Positions 41,981-51,187 are shown, numbered from the stretch's first letter. The stretch is DNA of 64,000 nt from Bacillota bacterium (GCA_023392595.1 JAEVYU010000085.1:1-64000); one strand, 5' to 3'. Translations and numbers: made by a program. The notes: generated by a model from the letters alone, not told the origin.

Positions 41981-43674
41981 TGCAATTCGCCCCGTTTCAA
42001 CTTCTCTACAAAAAAGGACAGAAATCCGCTTACATCCTGGATTTGATATAAAGTTGCCATTTGGGAAATGGAAGTCTCCTTCAAATTCGCCCGAATGATA
42101 ACATTAGGATTGGACAAAATATTAAATATGGTATCTTCAGCAATAATTTTGCCGCCGCAAAGTACTAAACCGCGATCAGCATACTCTAAGGCCAAATGCA
42201 TATCATGGGTGATTAAAACTATACTCACACCGCTGTTTTTAATTTTCTCCAGAAAACTCATAAACTCCCGATAAGTTCGATAATCCTGGCCGGCTGTAGG
42301 CTCATCCAAAATAATGATTTCCGGTTGCATTGCTAAAATTGACGCGATCGTGACCCGTTTTTTTTGCCCATAACTGAGTGAATCTATCGGCCATTTCCGG
42401 TATTTATAAAGTCCGCAAATACGTAAAGACTCTTCAACCCGAGAGCGTACCTGTTCTTCCGGGTAACCGTTATTGCGCAAGCCGAAAGCAACTTCATCAA
42501 AGATCATGGGTTTGGTAATCATTTGATTTGGATTTTGCAACACAGAGCCAATGATCTTACCGCGTTTTCGAGCCGACCAATCATCAATCACTTCTCCTTT
42601 ATATCGGATAGTGCCGGATTGATGCCTGACGATTCCGGATAAAATTTTTAACAAGGTTGATTTACCCGCTCCATTATTTCCTAAGACCGCCAGCATTTCT
42701 CCTTGACGGATGGTAAATGAAATATTATCAATAATATTAGGCCCATCATCAAAATAACGATATTGCAATGCATTCGCTGTTAATATTTCTACATTCTCTG
42801 GTGGTTTACGGCATTCCGTTCTATGAATATAGGCGTTTACAACCTCATTTTGAAATTTCATAATATTAGAAATGCTAGAGACTCGATCATCCTTGGCTAA
42901 TTTTAACTTCAAATTTTTTATAACTTCAATGTAAAGAGGTTCCCTTAAACCAAATCTGGAAAGTAAATCAGTGGTCAAGATTTCATCAGGGGGCCCATCT
43001 GCGACAATCCATCCCTCATTCATAACGATAATCCGATCAAATCCACATTCCAGAACATCTTCGATTCTGTGCTCTATTACAATGATAGTCTTTTTCATTT
43101 GCCGGTGAATGCGGTTAATTGTAGCCATTGCCCGTTTGCCGCTGGCAGGATCCAAATTAGCGAGCGGTTCGTCAAAAAGAAGGATTTCAGTTCCATTGGT
43201 AAGGATTCCGGCAATGGAAATTTTTTGTTTTTGACCGCCGCTCAAGTTGTGAGGCGTTTCATAAATAAAATCGGACATCCCCACTTCATGCAAGGCTTGT
43301 TCCACTCGGGCCAACATTTCGGGTTGGGCGACGTTTTTATTTTCATCGGCAAAAGCTACATCTTCCCCAACGCTTAAACCAATGAACTGACCGTCTTGAT
43401 CTTGTAAGATAGTCCCCACATATTGGCTGATTTCAAATATATTTTTTTCGTAGGGTTTAAAACCTTTAATTTCCAAACCACCATCAATTTTGCCCCCATA
43501 AGTAAAAGGAATTAGCCCATTGAGACAATGGGCTAATGTTGATTTTCCGCTCCCGCTCGGGCCGGCTATCAAGACTTTTTCACCAACTTCAATCGTCAAA
43601 TTAATATTTTTTAGGGTAGGCTCTTTTAAATTATCATACCGAAAATAAAAATCGCGAAATGAAATAACGGGCAC
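41977..43674 (-). CDS. ECF transporter ATPase with two fused nucleotide-binding domains
   Basis: This protein of about 565 residues contains two ABC ATPase domains, equal to EcfA1 and EcfA2 in one chain. Domain 1 has GPSGSGKSTLAHCLNGL near 38, LSGGQKQKISIAG near 140 and LLFDEPLANLDP near 160. Domain 2 has GNNGAGKSTLLKIL near 335, LSYGQKKRVTIASIL near 430 and IIILDEPTAGQD near 452; its signature is LSYGQ rather than LSGGQ. The GTG chosen has AAGGAG eleven bases upstream. A TTG seven codons earlier would overlap the preceding gene. Confidence 0.9.
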   Translation of the reverse strand: MPVISFRDFYFRYDNLKEPTLKNINLTIEVGEKVLIAGPSGSGKSTLAHCLNGLIPFTYGGKIDGGLEIKGFKPYEKNIFEISQYVGTILQDQDGQFIGLSVGEDVAFADENKNVAQPEMLARVEQALHEVGMSDFIYETPHNLSGGQKQKISIAGILTNGTEILLFDEPLANLDPASGKRAMATINRIHRQMKKTIIVIEHRIEDVLECGFDRIIVMNEGWIVADGPPDEILTTDLLSRFGLREPLYIEVIKNLKLKLAKDDRVSSISNIMKFQNEVVNAYIHRTECRKPPENVEILTANALQYRYFDDGPNIIDNISFTIRQGEMLAVLGNNGAGKSTLLKILSGIVRHQSGTIRYKGEVIDDWSARKRGKIIGSVLQNPNQMITKPMIFDEVAFGLRNNGYPEEQVRSRVEESLRICGLYKYRKWPIDSLSYGQKKRVTIASILAMQPEIIILDEPTAGQDYRTYREFMSFLEKIKNSGVSIVLITHDMHLALEYADRGLVLCGGKIIAEDTIFNILSNPNVIIRANLKETSISQMATLYQIQDVSGFLSFFVEKLKRGELQ

Positions 43675-43691
43675 CTTAAGTTGTGCTCCTT

Positions 43692-44354
43692 TCAACCTTC
43701 AACTTCCAGGTTGTTATTTTTACTACGTAATTTTCCTAAGGCAATTACGACTGGAATGCCGACAACCGCCAATACGATGAAATTGGACACTCCAGCAAGA
43801 CAAATTTGAAGCCATACTTTGTTTGCTGGTTCTCCATAAAGGAAAACATCTCCGATATAGGCAAGGATGCTACCGGCTAAGATACCAATGATTGCATATA
43901 AGTACATTTGCCAATAATGTTTCGAGGATATTTTTCCGGCCAAAACATCAAACCCATTATCAAATTTAACAAAGCCACCGAACATCCCGACTGCCGCGGA
44001 AAGAAAGACCCAACTCCACCAAACGGAACCATACATCAGAGCATCATTTAAAGCATGACCAACGAATCCTACCAAAAATCCAACTACCGGCCCAAAGATT
44101 GCCCCGAAAACGATCAGCAAAGCCATAGCAATCCGGAAGGATGTATTGGGCCCAATAGGAAGAGAAATGATCGACAAAGCTCCGTAAAGGGCAGCCCCAA
44201 TACCAATGGCAACTACATCCCGAGTTGACAATCCTTTTCCCTTTTTCTGCTTGCTAATAATGATAAATAGCACAGCAATAACTACCATGACAAGAATTGC
44301 CACAATTCCTTGTTTTGTTGCTAAAGAACCTAAAAAACCCTTAATAAATTTCAT
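43692..44354 (-). CDS. ECF transporter substrate-binding subunit (UPF0397 family)
   Basis: This 220-residue membrane protein has six predicted helices. The block TRDVVAIGIGAALYGALSIISLPIGPNTSFR (pieces at about 40-70) and GPVVGFLVGFVGHALNDAL near 88 are typical of the UPF0397 S-component family. It would bind the transported compound, which is not known for this family with certainty. It is encoded first, before its ATPase and EcfT. GGGGGA lies six to seven bases before ATG 44354, which is preferred to an ATG at 44390. A CTAG-bounded repeat lies in its leader. Confidence 0.87.
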   Translation of the reverse strand: MKFIKGFLGSLATKQGIVAILVMVVIAVLFIIISKQKKGKGLSTRDVVAIGIGAALYGALSIISLPIGPNTSFRIAMALLIVFGAIFGPVVGFLVGFVGHALNDALMYGSVWWSWVFLSAAVGMFGGFVKFDNGFDVLAGKISSKHYWQMYLYAIIGILAGSILAYIGDVFLYGEPANKVWLQICLAGVSNFIVLAVVGIPVVIALGKLRSKNNNLEVEG

Positions 44355-44409
44355 AATCGTCCCCCACTTTTTTAAATTTAAGTACTTCATTTGGGTTCAT
44401 GAAAGCTGC

Positions 44410-44471
44410 CTAGTAAAAGGTTCTCGAAATAACTACTCAATGATTGTGAACGTTTTAATACGCTCTACTAG
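44410..44471. repeat. CTAG-bounded hairpin repeat, short copy
   Basis: This 62-base element begins and ends with CTAG. It shares AAATAACT, CTCAATGATTGTGAACGTTTTA and ACGCTCTACTAG with a longer copy at 60707-60834. It lacks the alternating GC block and the right-hand hairpin loop of that copy. It sits in the leader of the ECF transporter operon. Confidence 0.85.
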
Positions 44472-44589
44472 CAAAGCTGAGAATACTCCTATTTTCATAA
44501 TCAAACGCAGATCCACTTTTCTAAAAAAGGCGGATTTTTCAAATTCATTATAAATTGTTCCCCAATAAAATGCAATATCCAAGCAAACA

Positions 44590-44623
44590 AATAGAAATCA
44601 TCCCAACCGGGATGATTCTATTA
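44590..44623 (-). terminator. inverted repeat downstream of oadA
   Basis: On the minus strand AATAGAATCATCCC and GGGATGATTTCTATT form a long stem with a four-base loop (GGTT) and one bulge, about 50 bases after the oadA stop. The following bases are only moderately T-rich. A terminator of the decarboxylase operon is likely. Confidence 0.7.
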
Positions 44624-44669
44624 AGAAACAAAAATAGAGCTTATTACAACAAATTCAAAAACTTAATGA

Positions 44670-46472
44670 TTACCCTCGTTTCTTAATCGTTGCAACCACC
44701 GCGCCTGTTGAAATTTGTTGACCCTGACTGACAAGAATGGAAACCACTTGCCCATCGAATGGAGAATTTAAGGGAGTCTCCATTTTCATCGATTCAAGCA
44801 CCATTACGGGCTCATCTTTTTTAATCATATCGCCGACTTTTTTATCGATTCTTAACACCAATCCAGGTAATGCAGTTTTAATCGGTTGAGCTTCTCCGGT
44901 AATTTGAACTGCATTTGCATTTTCCTGAACGCCTTCACCGATCTCATAATTAAAGCTTTGACCGTTGACGATTGCTTTATCGGCTTCCAATTTAACTGTA
45001 TAGGAATTTCCATTCAATTTAATGGTATAAGTATCTGTTTTGGCAGTACTTTTCGAAACATCCGCTTTTTTTGCTTCCTTGCGCACGCCAATCGTTCCCT
45101 GGCCTTTTAAGAAAGCCACGCCCTTTTCGGCGCAACTGGCGATAATAAAGATATTTTCATCGGTTATAGGAAGACCTTCATTTTGCAACATTTTTTTACT
45201 TGCGGCAATACCTTTTTCCGGATTCCGGTCATTAATAGCCAACGGACTTTCGGTGGTAAGTTCCAGCTTTAATTGTTCCTGAGCGATTGCCACAATGGCA
45301 GGATCCGGAGCAACCGGAGTCTTACCAAAATAACCCAAAACCATCTTGCCATAACCTTGGGCAATCTTTTTCCAGGGTCCAAACATCACATTATTAAAAG
45401 CCTGTTGGAAATAGAACTGGGAGACAGGAGTTACCGAAGTTCCAAAGCCGCCTTTGGCAACAGCTTCACCCATTGCGGCGATAACTTCAGGATATTTGTC
45501 CATCAGTTGATTATCCCGCAGCATTTGGGTATTGGCTGTCAAAGCTCCACCGGGCATTGGGAAGAAAGGAATTAACGGCTCAACTTTAGTGGCTTCAGGA
45601 GGCAGGAAATAATCCTTCATAGCTTCCTTGAAGCTCTGCTCCAATTTCATAACCTTAAAAATGTCAATGTCCAGATCATAATCGGTCCCGCGCAAAACAT
45701 GCCACATCGTAATTAAATCAGGCTGACATGTACCGCCGGATGCCGGCGCAAGTGACAAGTCGAGCTGATCGACTCCGGCTTCAATCGCCGCTTTATAGGC
45801 AACAGTACCCGAACCGGCGGTTTCATGGGAATGGAATACGATCTTCACATCTTTACCCAATAATTGGCGAGCCATCTTTATGGTATCGTATACTTTTTGG
45901 GGACGGCTGGTTCCGGAAGCATCTTTAAAACAGAGGGAATCAAAAGGAATTTCGGCTTCCAGGATTTTTTTGAGTCTGTCCATATAAAACTCCGGAGTAT
46001 GGGCTCCTTCGCAATTAGGAGGCAATTCCATCATCGTAATGGTTACTTCATGATTTAAACCTGCCTCTTTAATGCATTTACCGGAATAAATCAAATTATT
46101 GACATCATTTAAGGCATCGAAGTTCCGGATGGTTGTCATACCGTGTTTCTTGAAAAGATCAGCATGGAGTTTAATGATGTCACTGGGTTGTGAATCCAAG
46201 GCCACTACGTTAATGCCGCGGGCCAATGTTTGCAGATTGGCTTTGGTTCCGGCAGCTTTGCGGAAAGCGTCCATAACCTCAAAGGCATTTTCATTACAGT
46301 AGAAAAACGGTGATTGAAACATCGCACCGCCACCGGCTTCCAAATGCTCAATTCCAGCTTGAGCCGCTTCTTCAACAACCGGCAAATACTCTTTGGAAAA
46401 TACCCGGGCTCCATAAACTGATTGGAAGCCATCGCGAAATGCAGTTAACATAAACTGAATCTTTTTTTTCAT
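44670..46472 (-). CDS. oadA: oxaloacetate decarboxylase alpha subunit / pyruvate carboxylase subunit B type
   Basis: This 600-residue carboxyltransferase carries its own biotin domain. The N-terminal TIM-barrel has LTAFRDGFQSVYGARV, SLCFKDASGTSRPQ near 180, the metal histidines in VFHSHETAGSG near 212 and LDLSLAPASGGTCQPDL near 240. The conserved post-barrel domain spans about 290-470. The C-terminal 75 residues are a biotinyl carrier with the target lysine in VLESMKMETP near 566. With the membrane beta and small gamma subunits upstream it forms a sodium-pumping decarboxylase in which oxaloacetate is the most likely substrate. Confidence 0.92.
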   Translation of the reverse strand: MKKKIQFMLTAFRDGFQSVYGARVFSKEYLPVVEEAAQAGIEHLEAGGGAMFQSPFFYCNENAFEVMDAFRKAAGTKANLQTLARGINVVALDSQPSDIIKLHADLFKKHGMTTIRNFDALNDVNNLIYSGKCIKEAGLNHEVTITMMELPPNCEGAHTPEFYMDRLKKILEAEIPFDSLCFKDASGTSRPQKVYDTIKMARQLLGKDVKIVFHSHETAGSGTVAYKAAIEAGVDQLDLSLAPASGGTCQPDLITMWHVLRGTDYDLDIDIFKVMKLEQSFKEAMKDYFLPPEATKVEPLIPFFPMPGGALTANTQMLRDNQLMDKYPEVIAAMGEAVAKGGFGTSVTPVSQFYFQQAFNNVMFGPWKKIAQGYGKMVLGYFGKTPVAPDPAIVAIAQEQLKLELTTESPLAINDRNPEKGIAASKKMLQNEGLPITDENIFIIASCAEKGVAFLKGQGTIGVRKEAKKADVSKSTAKTDTYTIKLNGNSYTVKLEADKAIVNGQSFNYEIGEGVQENANAVQITGEAQPIKTALPGLVLRIDKKVGDMIKKDEPVMVLESMKMETPLNSPFDGQVVSILVSQGQQISTGAVVATIKKRG

Positions 46473-46576
46473 TTAATTTTTCCTCTCCTCGGATCAATCT
46501 TTGATGCTTTAATTTACATGCAAAATTATTAAAAACTCAACGCTGTAGTTTATAACAGCAGTCGAATGAAAAAAGA

Positions 46577-46795
46577 TTAGATATTTTGTTTAGCAATTAC
46601 GATAGCAGCCGCAACAACAGCATCATCAGATGAGGCATTTTCGGATGATTCGGCATTCACCATTTCGTCTTCAGAAGGAGTATCTTTGGAAAAACGATTG
46701 AGGATACTTCCCATTAATTGAATCAACCCCGCTACGAAAAAAGAAATAATTATGGCAATAATATAGCTAACGACAGCAACAGTCATTCCGTTCAT
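46577..46795 (-). CDS. oadG: small gamma-type subunit of the Na+-pumping decarboxylase
   Basis: This 72-residue protein has one N-terminal membrane helix (VAVVSYIIAIIISFFVAGLI) followed by a short acidic tail, the usual design of OadG-type subunits that tie the carboxyltransferase to the membrane part. GGAGGG stands five to seven bases before ATG 46795. It begins 13 bases after the oadB stop and precedes oadA. It ends in AAAIVIAKQ, a common end of this family. The longer open frame upstream is rejected because the ribosome binding site falls inside it. Confidence 0.88.
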   Translation of the reverse strand: MNGMTVAVVSYIIAIIISFFVAGLIQLMGSILNRFSKDTPSEDEMVNAESSENASSDDAVVAAAIVIAKQNI

Positions 46796-46808
46796 TTTCA
46801 GGCCCTCC

Positions 46809-48047
46809 TTATTTAATAAGCGTGCAATAAATGCCAGCAATAATTGCTGTTGTGATAACGCCACTTATATTAGCGCCCAGGGCATACGGCATAATCATTG
46901 CCTGAGGATTATCTTTGTGGACGACTTTTTGAGCCACTTTAGCCGTAGTCGGAACACAGGAAACCCCGGCAATACCGATAACCGGATTCACTTTTCCTTT
47001 TGTGAAGAAGTAGGCGATATAACCGCCGATAAGTCCGCCGATTCCGGAAAGCAGCAGGGATAAAATTCCCAGTAATAACAGCGGCAACACTTTCGGATCT
47101 AAAATCGTATTGGCTTCACATAAGATTCCAAGCATCAGTCCTAAAAACATGGTTGAAAGATAAAGAACCGGACCGCTGAGTAATTCCTGAAACTGTTTGA
47201 TACCGGATTCCCGGATAACAACTCCAAAGAATAGCGAGAAAATAAGAGGTGCCGCAACGGGGAAAAGGAAACACAATACAACACAGCAAACGGCAGCAAA
47301 AGCCATTTTCTGACCTTCAGTATAACTTTTGTTTTTCGGTGGATCCATCGGAATGGCCCGTAATTTTTTTGGGACTAAGGCTTTGATTAAATAGGGATAA
47401 CCGCCGTATGTCAAGCCCAAATAAAGATAGGCAACAACGGCAATAGGGACGAACAATTCCGGGGCTAATTTTAAAGAAGTGAATAATACCATCGGCCCAT
47501 CTGCTCCTCCAACCATAGCAATGGCAGCTGATTGCTTAACGCTATACCCGAAAAATTGGGCAATTGGTAAAGTAATAATCGTACCAAGTTCTGCAAATAA
47601 AGCCAGGAACATAGAAAGAAAAGGCCTCGCCATTAGAAAACCTACATCTAATAAAGACCCGATTCCCATAAATACAAAACAAGCGATTAAACCATTGGAG
47701 AAGGTGAAAGTATATATGGGTTGAAGCCAGTCGATCCCGAGGATATACATCAAATCTCCCGCCGCAGCCACTTTACTCATTCCGGCCCCGGCCTGGGCTT
47801 CAACAAACAAAGTGCCCAACCCGTTGTGCAGGTTCAACGGATCAAAGAACAATACTGAAGCATTAATGGTGGCCATGCCTAGTCCCATTGGGATCATCAA
47901 CAATGGTTCCAAAATGCCTTTTCTACCTAAATACATCAAGAACAGTCCCAACAATATCAGGACAATCCGCGATAAATTGATAGCGAACGGCGAGGCAATA
48001 AAAGTTTGAACTCCTTGAAATACATCGAGAATAGAATGAATGCTCAT
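46809..48047 (-). CDS. oadB: Na+-translocating decarboxylase beta subunit
   Basis: This 412-residue multispanning membrane protein decarboxylates carboxybiotin and couples this to sodium export. Family marks are GNG-type GLGTLFVEAQAGAG near 80, GMGSLLDVGFL-like GIGSLLDVGFLMARP near 127, the sodium-site region AIAMVGGADGPMVLFTS near 173 (with the essential Asp) and the C-terminal GVSCVPTTAKVAQK and ALGANISGVITTAI. It is the first gene of the oadB-oadG-oadA operon, with AGGAGA before the ATG. Confidence 0.95.
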   Translation of the reverse strand: MSIHSILDVFQGVQTFIASPFAINLSRIVLILLGLFLMYLGRKGILEPLLMIPMGLGMATINASVLFFDPLNLHNGLGTLFVEAQAGAGMSKVAAAGDLMYILGIDWLQPIYTFTFSNGLIACFVFMGIGSLLDVGFLMARPFLSMFLALFAELGTIITLPIAQFFGYSVKQSAAIAMVGGADGPMVLFTSLKLAPELFVPIAVVAYLYLGLTYGGYPYLIKALVPKKLRAIPMDPPKNKSYTEGQKMAFAAVCCVVLCFLFPVAAPLIFSLFFGVVIRESGIKQFQELLSGPVLYLSTMFLGLMLGILCEANTILDPKVLPLLLLGILSLLLSGIGGLIGGYIAYFFTKGKVNPVIGIAGVSCVPTTAKVAQKVVHKDNPQAMIMPYALGANISGVITTAIIAGIYCTLIK

Positions 48048-48189
48048 AAATGATGTCTCCTGTGCTATTAAAGTTAGTTCAACGATTATCGGATAGCAAT
48101 CTAAATTGTAATTAATTTGACAATTTCATACAATCAAAATACTACCACTTTAAGTCAGTTTATCTTGAAATTTTGCTCAGGTCTAGTCC

Positions 48190-48219
48190 ATGTTAACTTC
48201 ATTTAAAAATTGTTAACAT
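48190..48219. promoter_or_regulatory. inverted repeat ATGTTAAC-N14-GTTAACAT upstream of oadB
   Basis: Eight-base arms are perfectly inverted around 14 bases, about 140 bases upstream of oadB. The half-site GTTAAC is frequent in operators of Bacillota redox and catabolite regulators, but the spacing does not match Rex, so the binder is not named. Confidence 0.5.
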
Positions 48220-48249
48220 TGGCTCGTAGCTCCATGATCTTCGGTTTTT

Positions 48250-48293
48250 AAATAAAAAAATCACTTTATTCTTTTATGAATAAAATGATTTTT
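48250..48293 (-). terminator. intrinsic terminator of ilvC
   Basis: On the minus strand AAAAATCATTTTATTC pairs with GAATAAAGTGATTTTT (one mismatch) around six bases and runs into TTTATTT. It lies 24 bases after the ilvC stop. Confidence 0.88.
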
Positions 48294-48316
48294 ATTTTAA
48301 CCAATTTAAAATTTAT

Positions 48317-49411
48317 TTAGACTTCGCTTCGTCCGCCAACGCCTTTAGTAGAATCAGTAATCCGTTTTTCAGGTTCATGCGGCCTTAAGCTTCTTGCGGC
48401 AGCACCGGCTTGCCACATTTCGGAGTTTCTGATTTCAGCCAATTCTGCATTTAAGTCATCCTGGTAATTCGCTTTACTGCATGAACTAATCACCCGACGG
48501 GTTTCGCTGCCGTCTTTTACCTTTTGATATAACTCTTTAAATGTCGGTAATACGGCTGCTTTAAAACGGGGTTTCCAGTCCAAAGCGCCTCTTTGCGCAG
48601 TCGCGGAACAGTTGGAATACATCCAGTCCATTCCCTTTTCATCAACCAATCGAATTAAGCTTTGGGTTAATTCTTCAACTGTTTCGTTAAAAGCTTCGCT
48701 GGGAGAGTGACCATTTTCGCGCAATACTTCGTATTGAGCTTCCATAATTCCGGCCAAAGCGCCCATAAGCACTCCGCGTTCACCTGTTAAATCACTATAA
48801 ACTTCCTTTTCAAAAGTTGTGGGGAACATATAACCGGAACCCACACCGATACCCATTGCTAAACAGCGATCTAACCCTTGTTGGGAATAATCCTGAAATA
48901 CGGCAAAACTGGAATTGATTCCGGCGCCGGATAAGAAATTACGCCGAACATTGAGGCCCGATCCCTTCGGAGCGACCATCAATACATCAATATCAGCCGG
49001 CGGAACAATTTCCGTTTGGTCTTTATATACAATGGAAAAACCATGGGAAAAATACAAAGCTTTTCCCGTAGTGAGATGCTTTTTGACCATGGGCCATATC
49101 TGCCTTTGAGCGGCATCCGAAACAAGCATCATAATCATAGTGCCTTTTTCAGCTGCTTCCTCTAACTCAAAAAGATCTTTCCCAGGTACCCAGCCATCTT
49201 TTACCGCCCGGTCCCAATCTTTAGATTTCCGTTGCCCGATAATGACGTTAAAGCCATTATCCTTCAAATTAAGAGCTTGGGCTGGCCCTTGAACCCCATA
49301 ACCTAAAACAGCAATGACTTCATTCTTCAAAATTTCTCTTGCTTTCGAAAGAGGGAATTCTTCCCGGGTAACAACCTCTTCCAAAACTCCACCAAAGTTG
49401 ATCTTTGCCAT
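48317..49411 (-). CDS. ilvC: ketol-acid reductoisomerase
   Basis: This 364-residue enzyme of valine/isoleucine synthesis isomerises and reduces acetolactate. The Rossmann loop is IAVLGYGVQGPAQALNLKD near 33, KSKDWDRA near 63 sets cofactor preference, VLMVAPKGSGLNVRR near 143 and the metal acidic residues are in YSDLTGERGVLMGALAGIMEAQYE near 205-230. It is about 30 residues longer than the typical class I enzyme, with an extended C-terminus. It is a single gene, with no ilvBN or leuABCD beside it. Confidence 0.95.
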   Translation of the reverse strand: MAKINFGGVLEEVVTREEFPLSKAREILKNEVIAVLGYGVQGPAQALNLKDNGFNVIIGQRKSKDWDRAVKDGWVPGKDLFELEEAAEKGTMIMMLVSDAAQRQIWPMVKKHLTTGKALYFSHGFSIVYKDQTEIVPPADIDVLMVAPKGSGLNVRRNFLSGAGINSSFAVFQDYSQQGLDRCLAMGIGVGSGYMFPTTFEKEVYSDLTGERGVLMGALAGIMEAQYEVLRENGHSPSEAFNETVEELTQSLIRLVDEKGMDWMYSNCSATAQRGALDWKPRFKAAVLPTFKELYQKVKDGSETRRVISSCSKANYQDDLNAELAEIRNSEMWQAGAAARSLRPHEPEKRITDSTKGVGGRSEV

Positions 49412-49465
49412 CCTACCTACCTCCTGCTATACTCTTCTCAATCAATCCTAAATAAATTAATATAT

Positions 49466-49494
49466 AATATATCACAAGTAATTATATCAGACAA
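49466..49494 (-). promoter_or_regulatory. promoter of ilvC
   Basis: TTGTCT (49494-49489) and TATATT (49471-49466) stand 17 bases apart on the minus strand in an AT-rich leader. No T-box or other riboswitch is visible between it and ilvC. Confidence 0.7.
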
Positions 49495-49588
49495 TAATAC
49501 ATCTTAAATTCTCTTCAATAAAACAAAAATAGATAGATAAAATGGAACAGTTTACCAAAAGCTAACTTCTTGCATCATAAAACTGATT

Positions 49589-49622
49589 ATTAATGATTAA
49601 TCATGAATGAATAATCATTAAT
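49589..49622 (-). terminator. inverted repeat at the 3' end of the FmdB-like gene
   Basis: ATTAATGATTA and TAATCATTAAT are perfect 11-base arms around 12 bases. The right arm covers the stop codon of the FmdB-like gene. There is no U tract, so termination is only a possibility. Confidence 0.5.
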
Positions 49623-49842
49623 GGCATGTCCCACAACTTCCTCTATGGCATGAACCACAAGAGTGAGCCGAACCGCCTATGGTTGTTGAGCCGTCGTTGC
49701 CAACGCTTTTCGCAGAAAAGAGCGAGAGTTTCCTTTTGGTTTCTGTTGAAGAACATTTCGGGCAGGGAGCATTTTCCCCGGTTCGGCACAGTTCTTCAAA
49801 TTCATAATTGCAAGCTAGACATTGAAATTCATAAATTGGCAT
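49618..49842 (-). CDS. FmdB-family zinc ribbon protein
   Basis: This 74-residue protein starts MPIYEFQCLACNYEFEELC and has a second pair in APCPKCSS, forming the CxxC...CxxC zinc ribbon of the FmdB/CxxC_CXXC_SSSS family, a putative regulator domain of unknown role. The C-terminus adds a cysteine-rich tail (CGSCHRGSCGTCH). The start ATG gives the conserved family N-terminus. An extension of four codons upstream is unlikely. Confidence 0.88.
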   Translation of the reverse strand: MPIYEFQCLACNYEFEELCRTGENAPCPKCSSTETKRKLSLFSAKSVGNDGSTTIGGSAHSCGSCHRGSCGTCH

Positions 49843-49890
49843 GATTATCACCACATTAAAATAGAACTAATAATTAAAACTCGATACCGT

Positions 49891-50466
49891 TTATTTTATA
49901 ATGGTACCCAAATCCCCATTTTTTAAACCGGCTGCATTGGCTTCGTCCGTATCCAGGTGCATATCTTTTGCGAAATTGGGGCTAACTCTAACCAATACAT
50001 TGTTAAACACTATGGACCGCTCGCCGTTAAACTTTACCGAGATGCAGTCTTTATCATTTAAGCCAAGTTCTTTAGCTTCATCAGTATGCAAATGAAGATG
50101 CCGCAGTGCAATGATGACTCCTTCTTTAAGTTCAATTCGCCCTTTCGGTCCCTCGATTGTAATACCGGCCGAACCGACAATTGAACCGGAATCTCTGACC
50201 GGAGCGGTTACCCCTAAAGGAAAGCTATCCGTCCTTGAAATTTCAACCTGGGTTGCTTTTCGAACCGGGCCCAATATTCTTACTTTTGAAAGAGTTCCCT
50301 TGGGTCCAATCAGGTTAACAGTTTCTTCACAGGCAAATTGTCCGGGTTGAGAAAGATTTTTGGTCGGTGTGAGTTGATGTCCTGTACCAAAAAGGGTCTC
50401 CAGATCAGCCTGGGAAAGGTGAACATGGCGGTTGGAAATTCCGACAGGTACTAAGTTGTCAGCCAT
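49891..50466 (-). CDS. pduL: PduL-type phosphate acyltransferase
   Basis: This 191-residue enzyme exchanges CoA and phosphate on acetyl or propionyl groups. The zinc-binding histidines are in VGISNRHVHLS near the N-terminus and in IALRHLHLHTDEAKELGL near 120. The C-terminal VRVSPNFAKDMHLDTDEANAAGL is the matching repeat half. There are no microcompartment shell genes nearby, so it is probably the housekeeping phosphotransacetylase that leads to acetate and ATP. The ATG follows CGGAGG. Confidence 0.94.
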   Translation of the reverse strand: MADNLVPVGISNRHVHLSQADLETLFGTGHQLTPTKNLSQPGQFACEETVNLIGPKGTLSKVRILGPVRKATQVEISRTDSFPLGVTAPVRDSGSIVGSAGITIEGPKGRIELKEGVIIALRHLHLHTDEAKELGLNDKDCISVKFNGERSIVFNNVLVRVSPNFAKDMHLDTDEANAAGLKNGDLGTIIK

Positions 50467-50510
50467 TTAAAGCGCCTCCGTGATGGTTTGATTTACCATT
50501 GAATTTAGGT

Positions 50511-50536
50511 ATAAAAAAAAGCGGTTATTAACCGAC
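50511..50536 (-). terminator. terminator of tRNA-Trp
   Basis: On the minus strand CGGTT-AAT-AACCG is followed by CTTTTTTTTAT. It lies directly after the tRNA-Trp gene. Confidence 0.85.
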
Positions 50537-50543
50537 ATAATAC

Positions 50544-50619
<76 letters not shown>

Positions 50620-50693
50620 GTTTTAATTCCTAATATAGTATAGCGAATATACTCTGTTTTGTCAATTTCAATTTTGTTAATCGCAAACCGATT

Positions 50694-51095
50694 TTATCCT
50701 TTTCCCCCCGAAACATTGACACCGATAATGCCGCCAAAAGTTCCGATAATAATGGAAATTAGACTTTTTAACAAGTAAATTCCTACATGAATGGATTGAT
50801 GAAAACAAGCAGCTAAAATCAACCATAAAAAAGAAATAACGACCGCAACTCCAATTCCCACAGCCCATCCCTTTTGCTTGCTCCTCCATCCCGCCATAAT
50901 CGAACCGAAGACAACCGAAACGAAAAAAAGCAGCAAATACAAGCTATTATTCGGCCATGAAACCGTTCCGGTCCATCCTATTTCAGTAAAAACGGCTGTA
51001 AATGTTGTCAGGATTAATGCCATCAAAAAAGCAGCTAAACTTCCATAAATTACCGCTCCGACCGGAAATAAGCTTTCCTCTCGGTCGATATCCAT
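50694..51095 (-). CDS. TIGR04086 family membrane protein
   Basis: This 133-residue protein has four hydrophobic helices. The order GAVIYGSLAAFLMALILTT, SLYLLLFFVSVVFGSIMAGWRSKQKGWAVGIGVAVV (pieces at about 50-85) and GIGV/GIIGVNVSGGK at the end matches the TIGR04086 family, found mainly in Clostridia and relatives. The function is unknown. The GW-rich hinge AGWRSKQKGW is the best family mark. GGAGGTG precedes the ATG. Confidence 0.85.
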   Translation of the reverse strand: MDIDREESLFPVGAVIYGSLAAFLMALILTTFTAVFTEIGWTGTVSWPNNSLYLLLFFVSVVFGSIMAGWRSKQKGWAVGIGVAVVISFLWLILAACFHQSIHVGIYLLKSLISIIIGTFGGIIGVNVSGGKG

Positions 51096-51187
51096 CCGTT
51101 CACACCTCCCATATTAATACAATGTATGGGGGTTAACCGATAAATATGACTTTAAGATAGATTTGCTTTATCACTATCAAAAAGGAG

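Noticed and set aside
44436..44520. Twenty-one-codon minus-strand frame running through the short CTAG element
   Set aside because: It ends inside the repeat and has only a weak ribosome binding site; probably chance.
49412..49617. T-box or leader-peptide attenuator before ilvC
   Set aside because: The leader is AT-rich with no specifier hairpin, T-box motif or branched-chain leader peptide.
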